NCBI GenBank assembly: GCA_027924645.1
Contig: BSBN01000047.1
Location: 9,300,001-9,364,000 of the forward strand
Source of the DNA: Cunninghamia lanceolata
Lineage: Eukaryota > Streptophyta > Pinopsida > Cupressales > Cupressaceae
Direction: 5' to 3'
Length of the DNA stretch: 64,000 bases
How positions within the stretch are numbered: the first letter of the stretch is position 1; each line of letters opens with the position of its first letter. The position numbers and the translations under genes were made by a program. Shown in pieces: positions 1 to 11,559 of this stretch. Below the pieces are notes generated by a model that saw only the letters and a list, made by a program, of their open reading frames with translations, was not told the DNA's origin and did no database searches.

Positions 1-941
1 CACAAATCCATCATTTATTTGCTCACCCTATCAGGATTCTATCATCTACAACCTCAAATAGCATGAATTTGGCCAAATACAATGAAATACTTGACCTAGG
101 GCATCACCTTAAAAATTGAAAACAACATCTCCCAAAAAAATGCTTTTGGAATCTTATAATACACATCCCTAGCCTACATTTCACCAGTTTTTGTGAATTT
201 TCACAGGTGGGAATGCATTCTAGGGCCGGATTTCTATGGCTGCCCTAGAAAACAGGGTTTCTAGATCTGTTTTGAAAGAAAAATCAATAACTTTTGATCC
301 TGACCACTTCAGGACCTCAAACTAGTTTCATTGGAACCTTGACTCCAAGTACTTTCAAAAAAATGACATTTGCACACGTGAAAAGTTCATACACAATGAG
401 AAAAGTAGGAAATTTTTCTATTTTCTGTAGTTTCAATGCCCCAAAACTCCGTACTAGATGTCCTCTGCCATATAGGAGTGAGTTACCATGTTTTTACAAC
501 CATTCCAGTTGATATCTAACTTCCAAAGGCAGATTCAACTGCCCAAACTAAGTTTCATCTGGCCAATGTATCATTGGCAACATTGGCAACAATAGACATT
601 ATGGAGTTTTTCCATTTTCCAAAGGATGGCGATTTGTTTTACTTGTCCAATAGAATCAAACCACCCTCATACTCCCTAGACCATGCTACAATACTAAGAC
701 AACTCAAACAAACTCAAAAAGCCAATATTAGACCTTCTAGGCCTAAGTGGCACAACTAAGTCCAAGTGGACTAAGAAGGATATGAGGTTTATAAAGTTAC
801 CTCAGACCTCTTGACCACACAAGAATAGACCTTCGAACATGGCTATGAAAAGCCTTATTACAAAACACATCAAACAAAACTCAACTTATCAAAGATGCTA
901 TCAAAATGCTTGTAGGGATCAAGCTACTCCTAGGTGCCCTG
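1..941 (-). repeat. G1 3' LTR, partial, interrupted by COPIA1
   Basis: This stretch repeats 16380-17329 almost base for base, so the LTR start lies about 520 bases left of the window. The last bases, 937-941 (CCCTG), are the target duplication of COPIA1, and the final LTR bases resume at 8061-8070. A minus-strand TATA-like box lies near 788-796. No gene is seen; the short open frames here are not conserved in the other LTR. Confidence 0.93.
937..941. repeat. COPIA1 target-site duplication, left copy
   Basis: CCCTG directly precedes the COPIA1 5' LTR and recurs at 8061-8065 directly after the 3' LTR. The intact site in the other G1 LTR (17325-17329) has one copy. Confidence 0.95.
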
Positions 942-2234
942 TGTTGCAAGTATGAGGTTAACTAGTGTTGTCATTGATGTCAACATACTCATATTGCATT
1001 GGTAAGAAGGTTTGGATGAGCTGTGTGTTGAGGATATTGAGAAAAGTAGTCTCAATCAGGAACAGTGAAGAACAATGATAAGAAGAAGGCAAATGTACTC
1101 AATAGGTTGAGAATCAGAGGATGCGGATTAAAGGGTTTGTAGATATGAGTCTTGAGATGATCCAATTAAGATTTTAGAGGTCCACATGGAGATATGAAAA
1201 AGTTGTGATTGGTTAAGTAGAACTGGTTTCGAGAGATGCTCCGGAGGAACAGAGTGTCACAAAAAGGTCCGGTGAGATCCGGAGGTGCACTATCAGACTC
1301 TACAGATTGGAAAGAGTGTTTGGGATGTCTTTGTGATGTGTCATCTCGATTAGTACATGGTTTGGAGGTTCAGAAGCACCTTCTTCAGTATGACAGTGGC
1401 GACAGACTGTGTTCTTGAAGTTCTAGATGAAGAGGAGAAGAGATTCCAGTGAGTAGAGAAAGTGCGGATGTACTTGGTCAATCAGACAAGCTTGTGAAGG
1501 TTCTTGGATCATGTTGAGGTTATGTTGTCAGTCCGTATTGGTGGTAGAGCCCAGAATTGAAGATATTCTTCCAGATGAAGTTCTTGTTCAGACTAACCGA
1601 CCAGATGAAGTTGTTCATCTTGTGAATGTTCTTGTGGTGGCCGACCGGATGTATTAATCATCTTGTGAATGTCCTTATGGTTGATTGCCGACTTAGATGA
1701 TTGTTCCTAAGTCGATGTCTTGTATAAATAAAGGTTGTGAGTTCATTTTAAAGTGTGTTGAGCAGTGGATGAGTGTGGTATAGTGAAAGAGCGAAGGGTA
1801 GAGCAGAAGTATCTCGGGCTTAAATGGAACTGATCCAGACATGGTAAAGATGTCAATCTCTAGTTCAAGTTTGTGATTCTTATCACTTTGTAGACAGTGT
1901 GTCTCTTGTAGGCAGTGTGCCTCTTTGTGAGCAGTGTGCTCAAGTAGTGAGCCCTAATTGGCATGTGCCATTCATTTTTCTTATTCTTCTAACAGAGAAT
2001 AATTCTTGGGTTAATCACCCCGTGGTTTTTCCCTTAACCAGGTTTTCCAAGTCAAAAATCTTGGTGTCAAATGTGTTGATGTTTATCTTCTCTGGTGTTT
2101 ATGCTTTGTGCTTTCATGAATGATTAATTGATATGTTGTTAACTAACAAGAAGAATCAAATATTTGAAGTAGAAGCAAAGTTTTTGTACAACTGATTCAC
2201 CCCCCCTCTCAGTTGTGTGCCCTAGATCTAACAA
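942..2234 (+). repeat. COPIA1 5' LTR
   Basis: Direct repeat of 6768-8060 with scattered substitutions and the same total length. It starts TG and ends CA. A TATA box (TATAAATA) lies at 1723-1730, so U3 is about 780 bp. The short open frames inside (near 1236-1418 and 1899-2123) recur in the other LTR only because the LTRs are copies, and I do not treat them as genes. Confidence 0.96.
1723..1730 (+). promoter_or_regulatory. TATA box of COPIA1 5' LTR
   Basis: TATAAATA followed by AAGG, in the position expected for the U3/R promoter. The 3' LTR has the same box at 7549-7556. Confidence 0.7.
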
Positions 2235-2236
2235 TT

Positions 2237-2249
2237 GGTATCAGAGCCA
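2237..2249 (+). other. COPIA1 primer-binding site (initiator Met tRNA)
   Basis: TGGTATCAGAGCC starts two bases after the 5' LTR. It is the classic complement of the plant initiator Met tRNA 3' end used for minus-strand priming. Confidence 0.93.
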
Positions 2250-2290
2250 AGTTCCTCTAAAAGGAGCTTAACCACTTGAGGAGATCCAGG

Positions 2291-3283
2291 ATGTCGTCAT
2301 ACAAGAAGGATAGTCTGAAGTTCGATGGAACCAACTTCACTCTCAAGAAAGGTTGCATGAAATGTCACTTGGAGTGTATGGGAAAAGCATACTTGACCAT
2401 GGTCTCAAAACCATATGTACCTCCACAGGGTGGTCCGACAACTCTGAATGAAATCACAGATGCTGAAAACAATTTGTGGACCAAGGAAGCTCTTCTAAGC
2501 ACATTGAATGACTCAGATCTTTCAAATGTCATTGACCTACCAACTGCATATGAGATCTAGACTAAACTGGAACTTCTGTATGAAGGAGATGAGTTTGTCA
2601 AGAGTGCAAGGTTGAAAAATCTGAAAGGAAAATTTGAAAGATTGAAGATGAGAGATGATGAAAATATCACTACCTTTATGCCAAGAGTGAATGAGCTGGT
2701 GTGTGGAATCAGGAATGCTGGTGGAGTTCTGGATGAAAATGAAATTGTTTGTAAAATTCTTAGATCCCTTCCTGCTGCCTACAAAATCAAGGTTGCTGCC
2801 ATTGATGAATTCAGAGCCCATACAACTATCACAAGAGAACAACTGGCTGGGAAACTGGCTGCATTTGAAATGACTGAGTTTGGAGATGATCCCCCCAAGA
2901 CTGAATCTGCATTCAAAGCCAGTGCCTATGTGAAAGGCAAACAAAGATTTGATCTGGGAGAGAACTCTTCAAGGAAGCTATCATGGTATGATCAAGCAAG
3001 GAAAGACATGGAAGAGGAAGAAGCAGAAACAACTCAACTTGAAGCCCTCATTGCAAAGAGACTGCCAAGAGGATCTGGTAAGTATGAAGGAAAACTACCC
3101 TTCAAGTGCTTCAACTGCAATAAGATTGGTCATTTTGCTTGAAGATGTCCGGAAAGATCTGCAAGGTCAAATACTAATAGACCAAGGTTTCAAAAGAACT
3201 GCTATTATGTTCATGAAGAAGATGATAATGAAGGAGTAACAGATGATGAATCAGAAATAGGAAGCAAATTCAGAAATGAATGG
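2291..3283 (+). pseudogene. COPIA1 gag region, broken
   Basis: The ATG at 2291 begins MSSYKKDSLKF, and COPIA2 starts the same way, so this start is preferred over upstream TTG. The copia gag domain covers about the first 250 codons. It is followed by a CX2CX4HX4C zinc knuckle (CFNCNKIGH) near 3107-3148 that binds element RNA in the particle. Breaks: TAG at 2558 replaces a Trp codon that COPIA2 retains, and TGA at 3140 falls inside the zinc knuckle just before its last Cys. There is no frameshift; translation continues in the same frame into protease. Confidence 0.92.
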
Positions 3284-4800
3284 GTGTTTATTGCCATCAA
3301 GGAAGAAGATTCAATATCCTCTGAATTTGTCAATCATAAGGTTGTAGAAAGAGCTTTGGCTGCCCAAATTGAAGAAAAGGATGATTGGGTTATTGACAGT
3401 GGATGCTCTCACCATATGACTGGTGACAAGAACAAGTTCTTAGATTTGGAAAAGTATGAAGGAGGAATGGTAAAGTTTGGTGACAATTCTGCTGGCAGAA
3501 TCAGAGGTAGGGGAACTATTTCTTTTAATGGAAAGAGAAAAACTAGTAATGTACTATATGTTGAAGGATTGAAGCACAATCTTCTCAGTGTTGGTCAGTT
3601 AGTGGACAAAGGCTATGATCTCCGATTCAAGAATGGAAGATGAAGAATCTTTACAAGCTTCAGAACTGAAATTGCATCTGGTACTCAAACAAAAGGTAAT
3701 ATCTTCCATCTAGTTGGTTCTAATAAAAGTTGTCTTTTTGTTCAAGTTGATTAGAGTTGGTTATGGCATAGAAGGATGTGCCATGTGAATTTTGATAACA
3801 TCATCAAGATAAGCAATATTCAGGCTGTAAGAGATCTTCCTAAATTGGTGAAACCTACAAATAGTTTGTGCAAAGAATGTTAGCTAGGTAAACAGAGCAG
3901 AGTCTCTTTCAAAAGCAAGGATCAGTCCACTACCGGATTGTTCGAATTAGTTCATACTGATCTTTGTGGTCCAACAAGAATCAAGAGTATGCAAGGTGAT
4001 AGATATTTCATGTTACTGATTGATGATCATTCTCGGATGATGTGGGTTACCTTTCTGAAAGAGAAATTAGAAGCCTTTGAGAAGTTCAAAATCTTCAAGG
4101 CTATGGTAGAGAATCAAACCGGATTAAAACTAAAGTATCTAAGGTCTGATAGAGGTGGTGAATTCACATCCGGTGAATTCATAGACTTTTGTGAGAAGCA
4201 TGGCATAAAGAGATAGTTGTCTGCTCCTAGGACTCCACAACAGAATGGAGTAGTTGAGAGAAAGAACCGGACCATCTAGGAAGCTTCCAGGACAATGATG
4301 ATGGAAGCAAATGTTCCTCAGATGTTTTGGAGAGAAGCTATCAGCACTGCAGTCTATACTCTTAACCGAGTTCAAATCAGAAGCAATACCGGTAAGACTC
4401 CTTATGAACTTTGGTTTGGTATAACTCCCACTGTGAGATATTTTAGAGTATTTGGTAGCAAGTGTTACATCAAAAGAGATGATTTAGGAAAGTTTGATGC
4501 TAGAAGTGATGAAGGAATTTTCTTGGGTTACTCCACTCAAAGCAAAGCATATTGGTGTTATAATAAGAGATTGAGAAAGATGATAGAAAGTACAAATGTG
4601 AAGGTTGATGAAAGAATTGAGAAGCCCTCAAGATTCTATGAATGTGATGAAGATGATCAGAATGATCCTCTAGCGCGAGGAGCTCCATCCTCCTCTGAAA
4701 TTCAGATCCAAACTGATCCAGTAAATCAGGAAGAAGAAGTTTGTCTGAATGAGCCTGATCAAGAATTAGTAGTGCAAGAAACTCCCAAAGTTCCAAGGTA
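3284..4800 (+). pseudogene. COPIA1 protease and integrase region, broken
   Basis: Same frame as gag. The aspartic protease active site DSG starts at 3395 (DSGCSHHMTG). The integrase zinc region has WH, CH and CKEC near 3757-3880. The integrase core shows HTDLCGP (first Asp), RSDRGGEF (second Asp) and QNGVVERKN (catalytic Glu). A linker rich in Glu, Asp and Pro leads to reverse transcriptase. In-frame stops: TGA 3641; TAG 3752, 3881, 4214 and 4277. Most fall where COPIA2 or the family norm has Gln. The protein would insert the cDNA copy into the host chromosome. Confidence 0.92.
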
Positions 4801-6445
4801 TGTAACTCTAAATCACTCTGAAGATCAGATCATAGGTGACAAAAGTAAAGGGGTACAAACAAGGAGAATAATTGCTCAAGATTCAAATGAATACTATCTG
4901 ATTTCAAAGATTGAACCTAAGATAGTTAATGAAGCTTGCAATGATGAAAACTAGACCAAAGCTATGGAGGAAGAGTTGATGCAAATTGAGAAAAATCATA
5001 CTTGGGTTCTTGTTCCCAGACCTAGAGACAAGAATGTGATTGGAACCAAATGGGTCTTCCGGAACAAACTGAATGAAGTTGGTGAAGTAATCAGAAACAA
5101 AGCTAGATTGCTCTGCAAAGGCTACTCTCAAATAGAAGGAATTGATTTTGAAGAGACCTTTGCTCCGGTGGCAAGAATTGAAGTAGTCAGATTATTTCTT
5201 GCATTTGCCGCCTTCAAAGACTTCAAGGTATATCAGATGGATGTCAAGTCTGCTTTCCTAAATGGTGACTTGGAAGAAGTATACATTGAACAACCGGATG
5301 GATTTCAATTGTTTGATCATGATAATATGGTCTACAAGTTGAAGAAAGCACTGTATGGTTTGAAGCAAGCCCCAAGAGCATGGTATGAAAGGTTGGATAA
5401 ACATCTTGTGCAGATTGGTTTCAACAAAGGTACTACTGATAGTAATCTATATTTCCAAATAGATAAGAAAAACATCTTTATTGTTGAAGTATTTGTTGAT
5501 GATATCATCTTTGGAGGAAAAGACAATATGTGTAAAACTTTTGCAAATCAAATGAAAAGTGAGTTTGAAATGTCAATCCTTGGTGAAATGAATTTCTTCT
5601 TGGGCCTGGAAATTACTCAGACAAAGAAAGGCATCTTTATCTGTCAGACCAAATATGCAAAAGAATTGTTGAGGAAATTCAGAATGGAAGATTCAAAGCC
5701 AATGAACACCCTTATGGCAACCGGATATAAGTTGAGCAAAGATGATGACTCTCCTAAGACTGATCAGACCAAATATAGATCAATGATTAGAGGACTATTG
5801 TATCTCACTCAGACTAGACCAGATATAATGCAGGTTGTTGGTCTTGTGGCAAGATTTTAGGCTGATCCCAGAGAATCTCATGTCATGGCAATCAAAATAA
5901 TTTTTAGGTACTTGAAAGGAATAGTTGAGCATGGTCTATGGTACCCTAGAGATCAGGATTTCTCTCTTCATGCATACACAGATGCAGATTGGGCAGGAGA
6001 TGTGGATGACCGGAAAAGTACAAGTGGAGGAGCATTCTTTTTAGGAAAAAGGTTAGTTTCTTGGCTAAGCAAGAAACAAGATGCAATATCTCTATCTACA
6101 ACTGAAGCAGAATACATTGCAGCAGCAGGTAGTTGCACTTAGATTTTATGGATGAAGCAGATGCTAAGAGACATTAAAGTTGAATATGAGGAGCCTATCA
6201 CAATTTTCTGTGATAATTCAAGTGCAATTAATATTTCTAAGAACCCAGTATTACACTCTAAGACTAAGCACATATCTATCAAGTTTCACTTTCTGAGAGA
6301 ACAAGTGAACAAGGAAGAAGTCAAATTGGAGTATGAACCCTCCAAGGATCAGATTACAGATATTTTTACTAAACCTCTTCCCAAGGACTCTTTTGAGTAT
6401 CTTCGAGAGAAGTTAGGGGTCATGGCCCCTCCAATAATGAACTAG
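4801..6445 (+). pseudogene. COPIA1 reverse transcriptase and RNase H, broken
   Basis: Reverse transcriptase starts near NHTW and KWVFRNK (about 4995-5065). It includes the [13 protein letters not shown] motif, [14 protein letters not shown] and the polymerase motif FVDD at 5492-5503, where copia elements usually have YVDD. The RNase H part has DADWAGD, DRKSTSGG, LSTTEAEYIA and CDNSSAI. Natural termination is TAG at 6443-6445. In-frame stops: TAG at 4952 (a Trp codon in COPIA2), 5858 and 6140 (both Gln in COPIA2). The whole gag-pol reads in a single frame from 2291. Confidence 0.93.
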
Positions 6446-6767
6446 GATGCACTGATGTGCATCAGTCCGGTGGATATCACAGTCATATCTTGTGATCCGG
6501 ATTGATGATGGGGAGCTGCTACTAAGGGGAGCAGCTGGTATGATTCTGATGTGTTACAAGTGCAAGTATGAGCCCTTTGCCATTGATGTCAAAGGGGGAG
6601 AGAAGACATGTGAAAAACAAGTGGTTGATGATCAAAGGGGGAGTAGTAAAGGAAGAGAAGACATGTGAAGAGTTGTTGCTGATAGGGGGAGTTGTGACAG
6701 AAAAGAGAAGTTCTTGTCTTGATGGTTTTTCACATCATATGTTGCCATCAATGACAAAGGGGGAGAT
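6446..6767 (+). other. COPIA1 3' noncoding region with repeated purine tracts and PPT
   Basis: This stretch between the pol stop and the 3' LTR has no gene. The functional polypurine tract, AAAGGGGGAGAT, abuts the LTR at 6756-6767. Similar tracts occur at 6591-6600, 6634-6643 and 6682-6690. A hairpin with 7-bp arms, AGCTGCT (6514-6520) and AGCAGCT (6530-6536), encloses another purine run. COPIA2 keeps this arrangement at 36154-36420. Confidence 0.85.
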
Positions 6768-8060
6768 TGTTGCAAGTATGAGGTTAACTAGTGTTGTCAT
6801 TGATGTCAACATACTCATATTGCATTAGTAAGAAGGTTTGGATGAGCTGTGTGTTGAGGATATTGAGAAAAGTAGTCTCAATCAGGAACAGTGAAGAATA
6901 GTGATAAGAAGAAGGCAAATGTACTCAGTAGGTTGAGAATCAAAGGATGCGGATTCAAGGGTTTGTAGATATGAGTCTTGAGATGATCCAGTTAAGATTT
7001 CAGAGGTCCGCATGAAGATATGAAAAAGTTGTGATCGGTCAAGTAGAACCGGTTCTGGGAAATGCTCCAGAGGAACAGAGTGTCACAAAAAGGTCTGGTG
7101 AGATCTGGAGGTGCACTATTAGACTCTGCGGATTGGAAAGAGTGTTTGGGATGTCTTTGTGATGTGTCATCTCCATTGGTACGTGGTTTGGAGGTCCGGA
7201 AGCACCTTCTTCAGTATGACAGTGACGACAAACTGTGTTCTTGAAGTTCTGGATGAAGAGGAGGAGAGATTCCAGTGAGTAGAGAAAGTGCAGATGTACC
7301 TGGTCAATCATGCAAGCTTGTGAAGGTTCTTGAATCATGTTGAGGTTATGTTGTCAGTCTGCATTGGTGGTAGAGCCCGAAATTGAAGATATTCTTCCGG
7401 ATGAAGTTCTTGTTCAGACTAACCAACTGGATGAAGTTGTTCATCTTGCGAATGTTCTTGTGGTGGCCAACCAGATGTATTAATCATCTTACGAATGTCC
7501 TTATGGTTGATTGCCGACTTAGATGATTGTTCCTAAGTCGATGTCTTGTATAAATAAAGGTTTGTGAGTTCATTTCAAAGTGTGTTGAGCAGCGGATGAG
7601 TGTGGTATAGCGAAAGAGCGAAGGGTAGAGCAGAAGTATCTCGGGCTTAAATGGAACTAATCTAGACATGGTAAAGATGTCAATCTCCAGTTCAAGTTTG
7701 TGATTCTTATCACTTTGTAGATAGTGTGTCTCTTGTAGGTAGTGTGCCTCTTTGTGAGCAGTGTGCTCAGGTAGTGAGCCCTAATTGGCATGTGCCATTC
7801 ATTTTTCTTATTCTTCTAACAGAGAATAATTCTTGGGTTAATCAACCCGTGGTTTTTCCCTTAACTGGGTTTTCCACATCAAAAATCTTGGTGTCAAATG
7901 TGTTGATGTTTATCTGCTCTGGTGTTTATGCTTTGTGCTTTCATGAATGATTAATTGATATGCTGTTAACTAACAAGAAGAATCAAATATTTGAAGTAGA
8001 AGCAAAGTTTTTGTATAATTGATTCACCCCCCCTCTCAGTTGTGTGCCCTAGATCTAACA
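6768..8060 (+). repeat. COPIA1 3' LTR
   Basis: 1293 bp, same length as 942-2234, begins TGTTGCAAG and ends CTAACA. Its TATA box is at 7549-7556. Substitutions relative to the 5' LTR are scattered and mostly transitions. CCCTG at 8061-8065 is the right target duplication, after which G1 resumes. Confidence 0.96.
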
Positions 8061-8070
8061 CCCTGTACCA

Positions 8071-9418
8071 TACACCAACTGTCAAATAGAACTCAAGTCT
8101 TTTGAGTTGGAATGGTGTCAAATGTGAAACCTACCTTCTCAATGTCTGCTCTACTCATCCAAGTGGCATCCTCCTAAGGTTTATGTAGCCACTTCACCAA
8201 ATAGTCATGATAGGTGTGCCTTCTAGTTTGTTTTGCAATCCTTTTCTCCAAAATGCACTCAATCTGATCGGGAGATGAAGGAATGAGTTCCTAGAGTGTC
8301 TGATTAGTGTGATCTTCTTCAATGGCAGTCTGAGGATTAGTTCCTTTATAGGGATAAAGGTCTGAAACATTAAAAATAGGAGACAAAGCACTGCCATCTG
8401 GAAGTCTAATTTTGTAGGCATTGTCTCCACATTTCTTGAGCACTTCACAAGGCCCAATCTTCTTCATGAACAGCTTGGTATGTTTACCTATAGGGAGCCT
8501 CCCCTTCTTCAGATGGACCATTACCAAATCACCTTCCTTGAACTGCAAATCCCTTCTTTTCCTGTCAGCAAACTATTTGTACTTCTGTGAAGTGGACAAC
8601 AATTTCTGTTGTACTTGTTCATGGACATCCTTCATGACTTGAACAAAGTCTTTAGCCAAGGCACTACTATTTTCCAGTCCTTTAAACTCCCTTAGTTCCA
8701 AAATACCCCTTGGGTGAGTGCCATAAATAATTTGGAAAGGAGACAGGCCGGTGCTTCTATTGACAGTGTCATTGTATGAGAACTCTGCCTGAGCCAAAAT
8801 GGAATCCCAACTAGCAACCTGCTCCTTTGTTAGGCATCTTAGGAGGTTGCCAAGTGACCTATTAATCACCTCTATTTGTCCATCAAACTGAGGGTGATAG
8901 GAAGATGATAATGACAAGTTTGTACCTAGTCTCTTCCATAGTGTCCTCCTGAAGTGTCCTATGAACTTGGGGTCTATGTCAGAGATGATTGACAAAGGTA
9001 AACCATGTAACCTGACTATTTCTTTGAAGAAAAGACTTGCTATGTGTGAGGCATCATGTGTGGTCTTACAAGGGATGAAGTGAGCCATTTTTGAGAACAT
9101 ATCAACAACCACAAAGATGCTATCATGTCCATTCTTGGTCCTGGGCAAACCAAGTACAAAGTCCATGCTGATGGAATCCCAAGGCTTTGAAGGAATAGGT
9201 AGAGGAGTGTATAAACCTGCATTTGATGTAAGCCCCTTTGCTCTTTGGCAAATTTGACAAGTTTCAACAAACTTCCTTACATCGGTTGGCAATTTTGGCC
9301 AAAAATAGTACCTCCTAACCAATTCTAGGGTCTTATCAATACCAAAATGACCTGTCATGCTACCACAGTGCTTTTCCCTTATTATATTTTCTCTAACAGA
9401 CCCTCTTGGAATACACAA
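8071..9418 (-). pseudogene. G1 integrase with C-terminal chromodomain, broken
   Basis: Read from 9418 downward. The zinc-binding region has GHFGIDKT and CQICQRAKG (HHCC type). The core has SMDFVLG (Asp), SIISDIDPKF (Asp) and QIEVINRSL (Glu), so the DDE triad is present. A TAG near 8571 separates the core from the C-terminal part (LQFKEGDLVMVH, YKIRLPDG). Last comes a chromodomain-like segment near 8150-8270 (CILEKRI, YHDYLVKW, EDATW), which in chromoviruses binds histone marks and guides insertion into heterochromatin. It carries further stops. All pieces share the frame of the reverse transcriptase. Confidence 0.9.
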
Positions 9419-9436
9419 TATGCTACCCTTGAAAAG

Positions 9437-10876
9437 CTATCCATCTTGCAACAAAAAATCAGAAAAATTAGTATTATACCTTCTTGTCATGGCCTTGCAA
9501 GATAGGTATGGCTCTTTGAAGTCTTCATCTGCTACATACTGATCTTTGATCGCATGAATACCTGTACTTTCCAACTGTATGGTCTGCACAACAAGATTCC
9601 TCCTACTTAAGGCATTGGCTACCTTATTGGCCACTCCTTTCTTGTGTTTTATGGAGAAGGTGTATGCTTGGATGTACTCCATCCACTTGACATGTCTGTG
9701 ATTTAACTTTTGCTACCTGTTTAAGAAGCTTAATGCATGATTATCAGTAAAAACTATAAATTCCTTTGGCAATAAGTAGTGTCTCCATTTCCTTAATGAC
9801 TAAACCATGGCATATAATTCTAGATCATAGGTGGAGTAATTCTGTTTTGCATCATTTAACTTCTCACTAAAGAATGCTACAGGCCTCCCATCTTGACTTA
9901 GGACTCCCCCAACAGCCCTCTTACTTGCATCACACTCTACCACAAAGACCTTGTCAAAATTAGGTAGCACTAGGACTAGTTTTTCTGAAATTTTTTTCTT
10001 TAACAGTTTAAAGGCTTGAGTGGCCTCATTTGTCCACACAAATACACATTTCTTGTCCCCTTTTATGGTGTCAACAAGTGGAGCACAAATGCCACTAAAC
10101 CCTCTAATGAACTTTCTATAAAAGCTACACAAACCATGGAAACTCCTTACCTCCGAGGCTGTTGTAGGTGTTGGCCAATTAAGAATGGCTTCAACCTTAC
10201 TTGGATCCATTTTTATGCTGCCCTTGGAGATGACAAACCCCAAGAATATCAACTCTTCTTGTAGGAAGACACATTTGTCAAGATTGATTCTCAACTTCTC
10301 CTCTTGAAGCCTCCTAAGCACTTGATGGATATGCCTTATGTGGTCTTCCTTGCTGTCACTAAAAATCAATATATCATCCAAATACACAACAATAAACTTG
10401 TTAAGGAAAGGTTTTAGCACTTCATTCATCAATCTCATGAAGGTGCTTGGTGCATTTGACAAGCCAAAAGGCATGACAACCCATTCAAATAGTCCTTCAT
10501 TGGTTTTGAAGGCAGTTTTCCACTCATCCCCTTCCCTTATCCTGATTTGGTGGTAACCACTTTTTAGATCCATCTTGGTAAAATACTTAGCCCTACCCAA
10601 GAAATCCATTAGATCTTCTATTCTAGGCATTGAAAATCTATACCTGATAGTAATCTTGTTGATGGCCGTGGAATCAGTGCATAGTCTCCATGTTCCTTCC
10701 TTCTTGGGTGCAAGCACTGCAGGTACTGCACATGGACTAATACTCTTCCTGATAAGTCCTCTATCCAACAAGTCTTGGATTTGTCTTGCCACTTCAGCAT
10801 TTTTCTCTGGAGTCAACTTGTATGCTGCTTGGTTTGGTAGAGTGGATCCAAGCATGAGATCAATGCAATGACTAAT
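9437..10876 (-). pseudogene. G1 reverse transcriptase and RNase H, broken
   Basis: Runs from the S1 insertion at 10876 downward. The gypsy reverse transcriptase motifs are all visible: RKSISPCAVPAVLAPKK, WRLCTDSTAINK, FTKMDLKSGYHQIRI, MPFGLSNAPSTFMRLMN and the polymerase motif YLDD near 10373-10387. The RNase H part has VECDASKRAVGGVLSQ and TYDLELYA, then FTDNHAL beyond a TAG near 9798. A further TAG near 9437 ends the open stretch. The N-terminal Pro-rich approach to reverse transcriptase lies on the other side of S1. Confidence 0.93.
10872..10876. repeat. S1 target-site duplication, left copy
   Basis: CTAAT before S1 is repeated at 13963-13967 directly after S1. Removing S1 and one copy restores the G1 gag-pol frame. 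Confidence 0.93.
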
Positions 10877-10896
10877 TGTTGTGTGGTTACACAACA
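10877..10896 (+). other. Terminal hairpin of S1 LTR
   Basis: Arms TGTTGTGT and ACACAACA pair perfectly around GGTT at the very tip of the LTR, followed by CGCCCCATTTTA. G2 and G5 have the equivalent hairpin with changed but still pairing arms. Confidence 0.75.
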
Positions 10897-11559
10897 CGCC
10901 CCATTTTAACTTATCAAAACAGGGACCCAACTTTTGTCTCGGCTTGTGTTGTCTGTTTTCTGGCGGTTTGGTAAAAATGAGTCAGGTGCATCATCATCAT
11001 GAAGGTCAGGATGAGGTTGGTCATCATCATGAGGTCAGTTTGTCAAATTTCATATTTTGTTTCTATGACCTCATATTTAGAAAGAGCTTGAAATTCTATG
11101 CAGGTTTGCCTTTTACATCACTTGAAAATTCGTCCATATGAGGAAGTTATGAGCAGTCAAAGTTTTCGTCAAACCTGATATTCGCAAGAGGATCATCATA
11201 TTTTTATATCCTCAGTCATGTTGTCAAGGTCATCATGATCTTGATCTATCACCTGATAAAATCATGTAGTCCCAATATCCGGACGTCAATCTTAGGTGAT
11301 AGTGCCCTTTACCCGTCAAATGACCTTATGCGCACCGTGAGCATCATGTTTTGAGTATAACCTGATATTTCATAACAACGAGCATCATGATATTTTTAAC
11401 ATCCTGATATTATAATATCATGCTGATATTATAATATCCCCCTGCTTAGAAAGTCCACCATCTGCATATTTGCATGCGCATGTCAAAGTCCTATCGGAGG
11501 GTCATCATCCTGATCTTTCAAGAGAGGGTCATATTTGCTGATATTCGCTAATATGATGA

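Larger units (their letters stand above)
942..8060 (+). mobile_element. COPIA1, complete Ty1-copia retrotransposon
   Basis: A structurally complete 7119-bp element. Both LTRs are 1293 bp, begin TGTTGCAAG and end CTAACA. A Met-tRNA primer site follows the 5' LTR, a purine tract precedes the 3' LTR, and CCCTG flanks both sides. Domain order is gag, protease, integrase, reverse transcriptase, RNase H, which is diagnostic of copia. The RNase H region resembles the SIRE-type lineage, but I am not certain of the clade. The element cannot be autonomous because ten in-frame stops break the polyprotein. COPIA2 is a relative of the same family. Confidence 0.96.

Noticed and set aside
1236..2123. Short frames in the COPIA1 LTRs that recur in both LTRs
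   Set aside because: They recur because LTRs are copies. COPIA2 does not keep them in a comparable form.
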